Shown here: positions 33,020 through 44,500 of the stretch, in pieces
How positions within the stretch are numbered: the first letter of the stretch is position 1
How the letters are laid out: each line of letters opens with the position of its first letter
Source of the DNA: Bombyx mori
Taxonomy: Eukaryota > Arthropoda > Insecta > Lepidoptera > Bombycidae
DNA length: 64,000 nucleotides
Reading direction: 5' to 3'
NCBI RefSeq assembly: GCF_030269925.1
Contig: NC_085109.1
Span: 3,782,001 to 3,846,000 of the forward strand
Program-made: the position numbers and the translations under genes
The notes under the pieces: model-generated
The model's database searches: none
Told to the model about the DNA's origin: nothing
What the model saw: only the letters and a program-made list of their open reading frames with translations

Positions 33020-36000
33020 TCACTTGAGCGCTTTTTCATATCTCTGAGATATATCATTCCAGTTGGCTACATCGAAAATAGCTTTCACGTAGTCGGCACG
33101 AACGTTCTTGTACTGAAGATAGTACGCGTGCTCCCATACATCGATTCCGAAGAGCGGGACCAATCCTAAACAAAAACGAATCATTAAATAAATCAACAAT
33201 GGTTCATTGATCTTATTGTGTACAATAATATTTATTTACTGGACCATTAGTCCAAACTTTAAAACAATACAAAAATCATTTTTTGACAGTAGGCATCAAA
33301 CGCATATTTTTTTTCCTTGCAGGCAAACTCGCATACGGCCGACTTAATTGACTTCCGCAATACTAGGGGCATAGCCAAGCCGCTGCCTACGGCAAAACCT
33401 GCCAGAATACATCACGGGCAATGCAAAACAAAAAATTTATTTGTCGAAAACGATTGTTTTTAATCCTTTTATGTCGCTGGCGCTATGTCTCCAGAAAGAG
33501 GAACCACTTCATCCTAGATTTTAAATACACTCAAGCCCCATCATACAGAAACCAATAAATTTGTAAATGTATGAAGTCAATTTTTGATTTGCACATAAAA
33601 TTACAAAACACTTTAATTAACTTCAATATTATTTAGCGTCTTGGAATCTGGTCATAGTAATTGTTTACAGTGTGATCAGCTAGTAATGACGCACACTTCA
33701 ACATTGTAAATCAGACTACAAATAAATTTAATACTGTTTTTCAAACTAAATGACCATTTCAACGCACATCAACTTTACACTCATTCATTCAAATTAATAG
33801 GAAATATGCATATAACTTATGATTCACGTGTATAACCCTAACCAACCCACCCCATGACTGCCAAAAAGTAGAACAAATATAATGTCTTCCCCTTTATTAT
33901 TATAAATTACAATATATCGTAATAATATATATTCCAATTTCCTTTTCATCATCAACATGAAATGTGGAGAGTTTTAATTAACCATACTTTTTGTTTCAAA
34001 TAAAATCTGAGAAGGAGTGCATGAAAAATGACTTCTTTTATTATCTAGCTGACCCGGTAGACTTCGTAGTGCCTCAATCGATAAATAAAAGACCTACACT
34101 TTTGTATAAAATAAACTTAAAACAAACAAAAGGAATCGGTCCGACGGAGGACATATCAAAGGAAAAACAAAATTGTTATTTTTATTTAATTCCGAGCATT
34201 TTTATATTTATCTAACCTTTTAAACCTTCTCGACTTCCACAAATAATTCAAGACCAAAATTAGCCAAATCGGTTCAGCCGTTCTCGAGTTTAGCGAGACT
34301 AACGAACAGAATTCGTTTTTATATATAGAGATTACGTATATTTCCTATTGGTTTAATGAATTTTAAAATTAATTTAATAATGTGACTTTGAAATGATTTT
34401 GTTAGGTGATGATATCATTTATTTAATGATTATACAGATGTTTCTAAAGATCATAATTATTTGTAACCAACCAGTGGTGGCCTGCAGAGGATCCTGGTTC
34501 TGGCATGTAGCTATTTGCAATTTCTTCATTTGTTTGTTGTAGCCAAGCCAACCCCAGCCTGAGCCCTGTACTGCCACAGAAGCTGTCGACAGTTGATTCT
34601 TTAAGTTATCCCAGGATCCAAAGTCTCTGGAACAGTTATTTATATATTAAAGAAACAGTGATTCAGGATTATTTATATGGATTAAAGGACTCATTTTTTT
34701 TTATCCTCCCGTAGTTGCGAGTGTTAACAAGTAGGTAGTAACCTAGTACCTATGAATTGTTTTAATTCTAACAAGTGATATAAGCTACGATATACGATAA
34801 AAGCGAAAATTAAAAATGTACCAACTATAAATAAATTCACAAGCCACATGCTTTTTTATCTAAATGCTATATATTTCTATAACTAAATTGCTATTTTTTC
34901 AGTCCTAGTTTAAGACAGTAGTTCACAGTGATAATCCTATATCGTCGGTAAAAGCTGAAAACAAGATTAAAAATTAAACTTGTTAGTACAATTAATCACA
35001 CACACAGCACCTTAGACATTCAAGTAACAAAAAAAACGTGAATTTGCAAACATTTCCATATTAAAAAAATGCTATTTTATTAGTTTCAAAGGAGGCAATG
35101 TGATAACCTATGTTAGGTATTATTGCGGTCTGATATAACAATATAATTTAATTTTAACGTGTCTTTGACTTTGAGTGTTAAAATACCTGAGGCACAGGTC
35201 CTATAGAGCAATACTTATCTGACGGGTTCACAAACAACTTCTATGGTGACTAAATAAGATCGTGTAGAAGCTTAACCCATACAATTTATAAATTTACTTT
35301 TGGCCTGAGTCAAGCAGTGAAGATCTTTGGGATAATGACGTCATTATTTTAGGGTGTATTGTCAATTGCAGGCATAAGTACCTACCGCGAATTTGATCAT
35401 TTACCTTGCGAAGCAGTCTGACTTTTTCATATTAGGATTGCGAAAGCCGTTTTGCAATACAATTGACTGTCTTTTTATCTCAGGGCGAATGGTAACATTA
35501 ACGCCGTTTTGTCTATGGTCTCTGACAACCACTTAAAACCGGGCAGACCATTATATTGTTCTCTAAACTAGTGCAGAATGTGGTAGACACATGGTCAAAA
35601 GACATGGTAATAGATGTGCAATTGCTATTAATTACACATTTATTACCATGTCTTTTAGTAGTTACAAATTTTCTCATATTGGTAATTTTGTCTTATCATA
35701 GGCTTGTTTCTATTTATATTCCAAAAGTTTAAGAAAAAAATTAAGGATCAAACATCTTCTAAAAATATTAAACAGTAAGGATTTAGATTGTTATTTTAAA
35801 AGACCAAGAAAACCATCACATAAAGCAAAAAGAAAATAAAACATGCAAAATTTATTCAAAATCAAATACTTCTCAACGGCTTTGGTGAGAACATCAGAAG
35901 GCTTGCCACCATTTGGTGACAGGTTGTGCCAAAAGATCGAGTGGTTGATGTGACCACCACCATTGAATTTCAAGGCTGGTGCAAGGTTGATAATGGTGTC

Positions 36001-37483
36001 GATATCACCTGAAGTAGAATAGAGTATAAACTTAACACCGATAGAAAAACAAACATTGCTATACTGGTAATCGTCACCTCTGGAGCCTCTGGAACCCAAA
36101 GGGTTAATATTAATATTACATTAAATATTAGTTTACGTAATAAATTTGAATAAGTATTTATTTATTCATCTTTTTCATGAAAGACTGAGGATCAACTAAT
36201 TATCTATCTACATTTTTCGGAACTTCAAAAAGCAGGGTAGAATGCAAAAGCATTCTGACTAAAAAAAAAAAAACTATCCGATAAACACAGTTCTACAATC
36301 CTAAGGCTTGTCAAATTATAATTTTACTAAAGTAATAATACTAATAAATAATAAACCTAACTATTTTCTATATTGAACAACCCAAAATGAATTAATCTTT
36401 TGTGTAGAGTGTAAGGGAATCATTTTCAAAGAAACATAAAATACGAAATAAGCTAAGTATAGAACTGATCTATGATTACGGTAATATTAGCACACATGTT
36501 GGGTAACAAATCAGTTAATTGTATGTCTGTTTTTATACAACCTACACTTAACAATCCTTTTATTAAAAGGAGAAGAAGCACCCTCACTAATACATTACAA
36601 GTGAGTTCACATAATTTATAGTAAAATGCCAGCTGACTCTTCCCGTGGTGAACACAATCCAGCACAAGAGCAGGTTTTAATTATGGTATATTACATTTCT
36701 ACTGTGAAAATAACGCAAGATCTTATTTTCAGTATAGTTTTATAATATCAAATATAATCAGTAGACAACCTGTCTTTGTATGCCGCTTGTCATAATTCCC
36801 TTACACCTAATACTAAGTTTAAATACCACTTACATTTGAGTATCTATAGACTACTCATTACTTATTAACTTTCAATATACATATTTTGAAATTTATTTTA
36901 CTTTTCAACAGCTTGTGAAAATGGACAGGAGGGTACTGTCTTACACGGAGTGAGATTCAACCAGAATATTGAGTGATTTATATGCCCTCCGCCATTGAAT
37001 TTGATCGCACTCAACAAATTTAGAATAGTGTTTGTATCTGCTGCTGTAATTTACAGTTATTTCTGTAACTTATAAAAGAACACACATTATGTGAAAATAA
37101 TGTAATGTTTAACTAATTTCTTATGGCTTAGCTATAGCGGACTTAGTAAATTAGAAAATTTATACCAAGTACAACCTTTAGCTTGTGCCTGTGCGAGTTT
37201 CTCTTCAGCAACGTTTAGATTGTTGATATAAGTCGCGTGATGTTTGCTGTGATGAAGACTCATGATTTCACGGCTAATGACCGGCTCCAGTGCATTGTAC
37301 TCGTACGGAAGCTCTGGCAAAGTATGCTTCTGGCGAGAAGCACCGGCAACTCGACTGATTAAACATATAAATTGTATTCAAAATAATATTTTAAAGCAAA
37401 TTTATTAACCGAATTATATTGATTGTTAAAATTTACTCGCATTTTACTCACATCAATGATCCAATCCTTTGTGACATTAACAT
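33020..37483 (-). CDS. Sod2: Mitochondrial manganese superoxide dismutase, 5 coding exons, complete
   Basis: Converts matrix superoxide to hydrogen peroxide and oxygen at a Mn centre. Coding exons read on the minus strand: 37483-37452, 37354-37176, 36008-35870, 34626-34472, 33165-33020. All introns are GT-AG. The exons sum to 651 nt, or 216 aa plus stop. The start ATG opens [11 protein letters not shown], an Arg/Ser-rich presequence of about 19 residues before [12 protein letters not shown], where the mature family members begin. Mn ligands are visible as His45 (SLHHSKHH), His93 ([11 protein letters not shown]), and Asp177 and His181 (DVWEHAYY). The GSGWGWLG motif is at about 138-145. Length is normal for metazoan SOD2. 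An ATTAAA lies about 110 bp past the stop (minus strand, 32908-32913), a possible poly(A) signal. A second version of exon 3 lies in the intron before exon 3 (separate entry). Identification rests on motifs and on memory of the silkworm protein; very sure. Confidence 0.96.
33306..33395 (-). repeat. LINE 3'-tail fragment in the last Sod2 intron
   Basis: Decayed copy of the common tail, from TTTTTTTTCCTTGCAGGC to GCCAAGCCGCTGCCTACGG on the plus strand. Confidence 0.6.
34045..34331 (-). mobile_element. Helitron-like element, family 2, in the last Sod2 intron
   Basis: Same body as 10509-10799. The 3' end reads GGGTCAG CTAG, here followed by A instead of T; the 5' end is TCTCTATATATAAAAACG. Confidence 0.6.
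36902..37040 (-). CDS. Sod2: Duplicated SOD2 exon 3 (candidate mutually exclusive exon)
   Basis: Read on the minus strand after an acceptor ending ttacagcag, this 139-nt segment is open in the phase required by exon 2. It ends at a donor AA|GTAAAA matching the phase of exon 4. The standard exon 3 (36008-35870) is also exactly 139 nt and encodes 46 aligned residues with no gap; about 29 of 46 are identical. The metal-ligand segment [14 protein letters not shown] is kept in full. The divergent parts are the start ([11 protein letters not shown] for [11 protein letters not shown]) and the loop after FW ([14 protein letters not shown] for [14 protein letters not shown]), which gains two cysteines. 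Because 139 is not a multiple of 3, including both copies would shift the frame, so only one can be used per functional mRNA. It could instead be a recently decaying duplicate, though no stop or splice-site loss is visible. Confidence 0.8.
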
Positions 37484-38575
37484 GATGACTAAAGAAGTTC
37501 AATAAAAAGGAAACCGGTCAACTTTAGAATTTACTAAATGTACTTCACGGAATTAAAAATGATGAAATTATGCAACGTGAAAATTGCAAATTACATTCAT
37601 AGATAACATACACCCATAACACAATACACAGATAACAAAGATTATACATAACCAGCAGCCAATCTTTCTTTTAGTTCTTTATTATTTGGTATAATCTATG
37701 ATTATATTAGTAAAGAAAGAAACCAATCGACTAAAACAAGAAATAGCGTACATGACATATCATTGGTTCATTTCGGTCACAGTGACTGAAATTTAACTTT
37801 TTTATCGCTTAAACTTCTGTAATGTGGCGATATATTGTTTTGTGATATCCATGAATACTCCACCCATTTAGTAGAAACATTAATAATAATAAAACTGTGC
37901 CATGGTGTATTAGTTTCCGATCTAGAGATAAACTTGTCTGAGTTAGCTTACCTAAAACCACTAATAAAAAACAAGAACATTTTCAAAAAATCGAAGGAAC
38001 GCTCTCAAATTATATTAATGTTCGGAAGAGTGTTTCAGAAGTGACATTACCAAGTCTTTATTAAAAATTCTAAAATACAAGCCGCAGAGTTTTTAAAAAA
38101 TATTAATATTATTATCTATGTTCTTAATGCCGACGATGAGACATAGATAATAAATACACTGATTCGAGCACTGGATTTGAGACTTGTCTCGCAAGTCGAG
38201 ACGTCAGTCACGTAGTCAGTCAGAGTCACGTACGTTTTGGATAATTTTACTAGTGTGCGTTAACGAGTCTTGTTGTGATATGTTACTACTTCAAAACGTG
38301 TGCGTAAATACTCAAGAGTACGACCAGTTCCTTCGGCAAAGAAAATCAGATTTACTACATTTACTGATTTTAATATAAATACTTGTAACAAATCAGATCT
38401 TTGTAAAAATATAGTGTTTGAGATTCATTTTGCTTTTCAATTCGTACGAGTTAACTGTGTACTTAACGAACATACAAAGATAAACTGTATGTAGTGTACG
38501 TTCAGTGGTGTTGCACTTTGTTTATTTATAGACAGTCGCAATTTGCAGTCATGTAATTATTTTGGGGTTCCTAAA
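37484..38575. promoter_or_regulatory. Divergent intergenic region shared by Sod2 and the nucleotide carrier
   Basis: The two start codons face away from each other across 1092 bp with no recognisable transposon inside. On the carrier side, 38195-38235 carries a CRE-like GACGTCAG, two CACGTA boxes and several TCAGT motifs, which resemble the arthropod initiator. The start sites themselves cannot be fixed from sequence. The carrier 5' UTR probably runs from this cluster to 38575. The small open frames at 38184-38494 overlap one another and show no family features, so I treat this stretch as promoter and leader. Shared control of two mitochondrial genes is an inference from the arrangement. Confidence 0.55.
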
Positions 38576-41500
38576 ATGTCTCAAAAGGATACAGCGATAC
38601 ATCTTGTGGCGGGCGGGTGAGTGAATTGTAAATTGTTAAGTACGTAATACCAAATGCTAAAGAATATCACCTTATCTTGAAATTTAATCTAGTTGCTTAC
38701 CGTTGCGAACATGTGGCGAGACGTTGTTTACGTAAATAAAATATTGGTCTCAAAAAAGTGTGATATATTTTATTTAAATTTAAAGCTGTATAGCAAGATT
38801 AATGGATTTATTTGTAAGTCCTTAGTTTGTTTCAAATTTTGAACTTTTATTCTCATGTAGCTTAAACACCCGTATTGTAAATATTTGGGAAGGCTCCAAA
38901 GTACAAACAATGATATTAAAATTTGTAATACCATAATATTATGTTGTAATCCTCACGTAAATCTTATCTAGTGACCATACATTTACCAACAGTGCACCTC
39001 TTCACTGTTTTCGACAGTAACATAAAATGAAAACAATGTTATTTTCGAAATTTAGTACACTTGTTTCATATAAACTCAATGTACAAAATATATTATTATG
39101 TACATACATATTCTATAATTGCAGACTCCTGATACAGTAATTTAAAAAAGGTTTAGGTTTTTAAAAAGATATAGGCAGCTGATCTTAGTGCCTAATGGGT
39201 TTTAATTGTCCATTAGAGCCTTTAAAAACCACAGTGCCAAGGCTGCCACCACCTTCATTCGGGCATGAGATAGTAATCTTAATTGTATTTGCAATCCCAA
39301 CTGTAGAACCTTTTGAACCAGTGCATGATTAATTAGCTGAATTCAAAGACAAAATTTTAGTGTTATTATATTAACTCATCATGAAAATTTCATTCCTACA
39401 TGAATCTGTCTTAAGACAGGAGAATTTTAATGTCAACATAGTTATCACTAGATAGATACACTGATGGTATTCCTGATTAGGTCCTAGATGTTTAAAAAAA
39501 AAATACTAGCAGATACTATGGTTCCTACTAGTGCAAAAGTATTGACATGCTGATGCATGCATGATGAAACTTAGCAAATGAATATTGTTTTTAATTTAGA
39601 CCATGTTACTATATTAATGATCTTTTGGCATGGGTATTAATTCTCTTATACCTTGTAACTATTCTGATTTTCTGCTAATAAAAATTCAATATATTAAACG
39701 GTTGCATAAACATGAACATGTTAAAGAAAATTATGAGCAATCACTGATGTTTATAAGTGCTCATAGATATTTAATAAATAAATCGATTTTAATAAATAAT
39801 CTTCACAGGGTGGCAGGTACAGCAGGTGCAGTAGTAACATGTCCATTAGAAGTAGTAAAAACGAGACTCCAATCTTCAAAGGGAGTAGGAATACCTCCTA
39901 CACAGCCTCCACCTTCTGATAACACTGCTAATAACAGAAAAATATGTTCCAAGATACCTAAACATCAGGTTAGTGATTAATAAAAAAATATAATTTAATA
40001 CCATGAGAATATTAATAAACATAAATAATTATTTGTATCCAATGCGGCTGTAAAGTTGGCAATACCCAGCAAAAACAATATGCAGTAATAAATTGTAATA
40101 TTGCCAAAATAGGATTACACCTTTTTTTTATGTATTGATATGCAAATGTTGCTAGTGAATATACTGTAATGATGCTAGGCTAGGTTGTTTTATTTCGCAT
40201 AATATGTGCATCATCGTACTTATACTGATTAATTGCAGGTGATTATAGCATGAAAACGTGCTGATTAGTCAATATAAAAACACAAAATAACTAATATTAT
40301 AATATGTTCATTAAATAAGATCTGAAACCAATGTTTTAAAGTAATGAAAAATAAAAGTAAATAACTATAAAATGTTTTAACAATGCTGGACTTTTCTTCA
40401 AAATTTTAGTTAACAGGTAAAAACTTAAGTTAGCAGGGTTGTCTGTTTTAAGGTTTAATATATAGGTAGGATTCTTCTCTCCGTGTGGAGTTGGTAAACT
40501 CCTACTAAACGGCTGGACCAATTTGATGTGAATTTTTTGTTTCTTCTTATGAATTCGAGAATAGCTTAGATTCACAATTTGATCATTAAAAAACCTTTTT
40601 TAATTATTTTTTGTTAAAAAAAGTTTTGAAATATTCAGATTTAGAACAGGACAATATCTGTCAATCCGCTAGTAATTAATATAATCTAATTATTGACTAA
40701 ATTATTCTCCCTGTTATGCAACCAATCCAAGCCCAGTGATAGGAAATATTACCATGTAATTAATAATGTTAAATATTAACAAAAAACCTATGTAAAGCAT
40801 AGACCAAATAGTAATGCAGTAAACATTCGTAAATTATTATTAATTTAGGAAAGTTCTTAATAAGGTTGATGATGTGTGATACAGTAGTGCAGGTACATAT
40901 AATAAACGTAAACATAATTTAATGAGATTAAATCTTAACAGTAGTTTTAATTATTTATATGAATGCTTATCTAAAATCTTAAACATTACCATTTTTTACG
41001 TCAACATGACCCCTATAGCTTAGTGTTTGCTTAAGAACTTCTGCCATTAACATAAAAAGAAAAAATGGTTATCACGTAATAGTGAACAATGCAAAGAACA
41101 AAATTATGCACTATAAATTTGTAATGCATAATTATAATATATTAAAATACAAAGCTAGAATAAGACCTGTCTTTATATCATCACAGATAACAATTTAACA
41201 TGCGGTTTGATTAGGATGTTAGTTTTCATTATCATTGTCTAAAGCTTAATTGTATATTTATTCAAGTATAAAAAATATGTCAGAAAATTATATAATATGA
41301 AATTTGAATTAAACTCATCTATACGATTCTTTATTTGCAATTTTCAATTGTGATATTGATATGAGAGAGGATGAGATAAAACATAAAATTTTCAATTTTA
41401 CAGATAACAATAATAGCATAATTTTTTTCTTGTTACCCTAATTATCAGTGAAACATCGTTAAATGTAGGTAGTAACTGTGTGACCAGAGACAAGTGACAC

Positions 41501-44500
41501 TCAGCCTTACATTGGTAAATATTATTTTTTACAAGTCCTATTATAAACTTAAAAATAGTCCATAGATTTTGTACACAACTTGGGAATACTGCCTTGTACA
41601 ACATTGAAATTTTTTTTTTTTTAAAATGCGTTATTACTGAAAACAAGCTTCGCTTGTGAGCGTCTACTGGCTAGTATAACCTATAGCTCTCTTCAAATCC
41701 AAGTTATCAATATCGTATAACAGTAATAGCATTGTAAAATCCTTATCCGCGGTGATCTCGTTATATACATATAATGTATTATTTTATTTATATCAAAATA
41801 CAGTTTAGCTTAGTAAAACTATAGCACAAACTGAGTTGCTCTTATAAAAAGAAACAATATTTAAAGCTATTGCTTTAAATTATTTTGATATCTTTTTATA
41901 TTTTAATATTTCAAAAATGCTTTTATATGTCTAATGTTCTTTCTAATGTTTTTATGTTTCAATATTCGAAATTCTAGCAATGTCATCTTTATATCATATT
42001 AACGTCTTTTAAGATTAATCGTATAGAGGTTACATACATATTTTTTTATTTAATACTAGTGTTTTATTGGTACCGTAGCCCATGGGGATCAATACAAGAA
42101 TCCAGTCATAGGCAGTCGCGATACGTACCCGTACCAGATTACAATACGCCCCACTGCCAATGCAGTACTCGTCTACTTCATCATTACGATGCCCTGTCCC
42201 TTCAAATTATGGAGGTTACAAGTAGGAGCACCATTTTACTATATTAAAAAGTTTCCACTGAAAGGAAGCCAATTGAAGATGCGTCGTAGTGGCAAGCCTT
42301 TTTTTTTATTGCTTACATGCGTGGACGAGCTCACAGCCCACCTAGTGTTAAGTGGTTACTGGAGCCCATAGACATCTACGACGTAAATGCGCCACCCACC
42401 TTGAGATATAAGTTCTAAGGTCTCAGTATAGATACAACGGCTGCCCCACCCTTCAAACCGAAACGCATTACTGCTTCACGGCAGAAATAGACAAGGTGGT
42501 GGTGCCTACCCGCGCGTACTCTCAAGAGGCCCTATCACCAGTATAAAAGTGGAAGGATTTCATAAATAGTGCCGTAACCACACTTCACTTCAATTAAGCA
42601 CATGTCAATTTGTTTAAAACTGGTACATTCATATCATTTCGACTTCCTACACTAGCGCTGTTTTGTTGAGCCTTCCAACAATAACTTGCTGGTTACAGGA
42701 GAACTTTTTCAACTTTTCCTCTTTTTTTTATTGCTTAGATGGATGGACGAGCTCACAGCCCACCTGGTGTTAAGTGGTTACTGGAGCCCATAGACATTTA
42801 CAACGTAAATGCGCCACCCACCTAGAGATACAAGTTCTAAGGTCTCAAGTATAGTTACAACGGCTACCCCACCCTTCGAACCGAAACGCATTACTGCTTC
42901 ACGGCGGAAATGGGCGGGGTGGTGGTACCTACCCGTGCGGACTCCCAAGAGGTCCTACCACCAGTGATTACGCAAATTATAATTTTGCGGATTTGATTTT
43001 TATTACACGATGTTATTCCTTCACCGTGGAAGTCAATCGTGAACAATATGTTGAGTACGTATTTCATTAGAAAAATTGGTACCCGCCTGCGGGATTCGAA
43101 CACCGGTGCTACATACGAATGCATCGGACGTCTTATCCTTTAGGCCACGACGACTTCAAAAGTCCTCCTTATAAGATAGTGCTCTTTACCTCTACCGTCC
43201 ATACTTCAAATCTACCTACATACATCCAAAACAATATCGTTATCTATTATTCATCATGTATAATAATATGCATTATTTACAATCACTGATATTGCGTACT
43301 TCATACTATTACGTTACTCACGTGTCTGTGTTGTCCCCAATGAGAATTATCTTTTATCAATACTAGCTTTACCACCTTTGCTACAGCGATAACCGCCTAA
43401 TACATTGATTGATTTATAAGATTCATATCTTAAGATTAATAATTCGTTATTTCTTGTGTAAAATAATAATAAAAAATGCTTTAGAAATTCGAATATAAAT
43501 AAATAAATAAATATTTACTTACAATCACGCCACGTTAACCGGCCCCGTGATAAGTTCGTAAAGAACTTGTGTTACAGGTACCAGATAACGGATATAAATG
43601 TAAGATTTTTATTATACACATACATATATTTAATATACATCCATAACCCTGAAAAAGACATTTATATTTATCATACAAAAATATCTTCCCTTGGCGGGAT
43701 TCGAACCCGCGACCCCCTTGTGTAGTGACCATGTCACTTACCACTACACCAGACGGCCGTTAAATGTTTATGTATTTCATGTTTTGGTGATAAGTATAGA
43801 AAACTAGTGAGAGACCCGCAGCTGTATCACGTATTTCGCAGACAATTAGCTGAAGACAAATATTGTGCAAATATTGCTGTCAACTGTCCATTTCGTATTA
43901 CGGACTTACAACAAAAAAGCAGATAGCGGACCATCACTAGTGCTGCCTCTGCAGAGCGATTTGTGAAACTTTAGTGCATTCTTTTCCATACAACTAACAA
44001 CAACTGGCCTAAAGTCGGTATTACGGATGCTTTTGTGTGCCACACAACAGCAGATATTTAGCAATTTCGTTTGTCAAATTTGCGACACCTTTTGTATCTG
44101 GTGCTGAATTGTTGCTAACTATCTGCAAGTGTAAAATTTGTGAAATTAAATTATTTTAACTTGATTTAGGTAAGTGTAATTGGTTTAGATCTTTATTTGC
44201 TTTTGTGTTTTCCATAGTATTAACATTAAATACCACGCTGGGCAATTTAAGTACATTAATAATGTTGAGGTTATAAAGTTTATTTTTTACAAATTAATAT
44301 TTCTTCTAGGTATGTACTATGGACAGAGCTCAAATAATAAATGGGGCTTTGGAGTCTAAGGAACTTAGGTCGGATACATACGAATTAGTGCGTTTGCGAC
44401 GCTGTCTTCGTGATCAAGCCTGACCCCTTAATCTATCGGAAAGTTTGTTCAGAACACATTACAGAATTTCGAAACATCAATATTTACAATTGTGCTCTGA

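Noticed and set aside
36902..37040. Whether the second SOD2 exon is a separate SOD pseudogene
   Set aside because: Only one exon is duplicated, in order and orientation within the gene, with splice sites; a processed or whole-gene copy would look different.
43687..43758. tRNA gene (A and B boxes, GGGTTCGAATCCCGCC arm)
   Set aside because: The acceptor ends do not pair, and the whole unit recurs at 46653-46724 with the same downstream body, so it is the head of a SINE.
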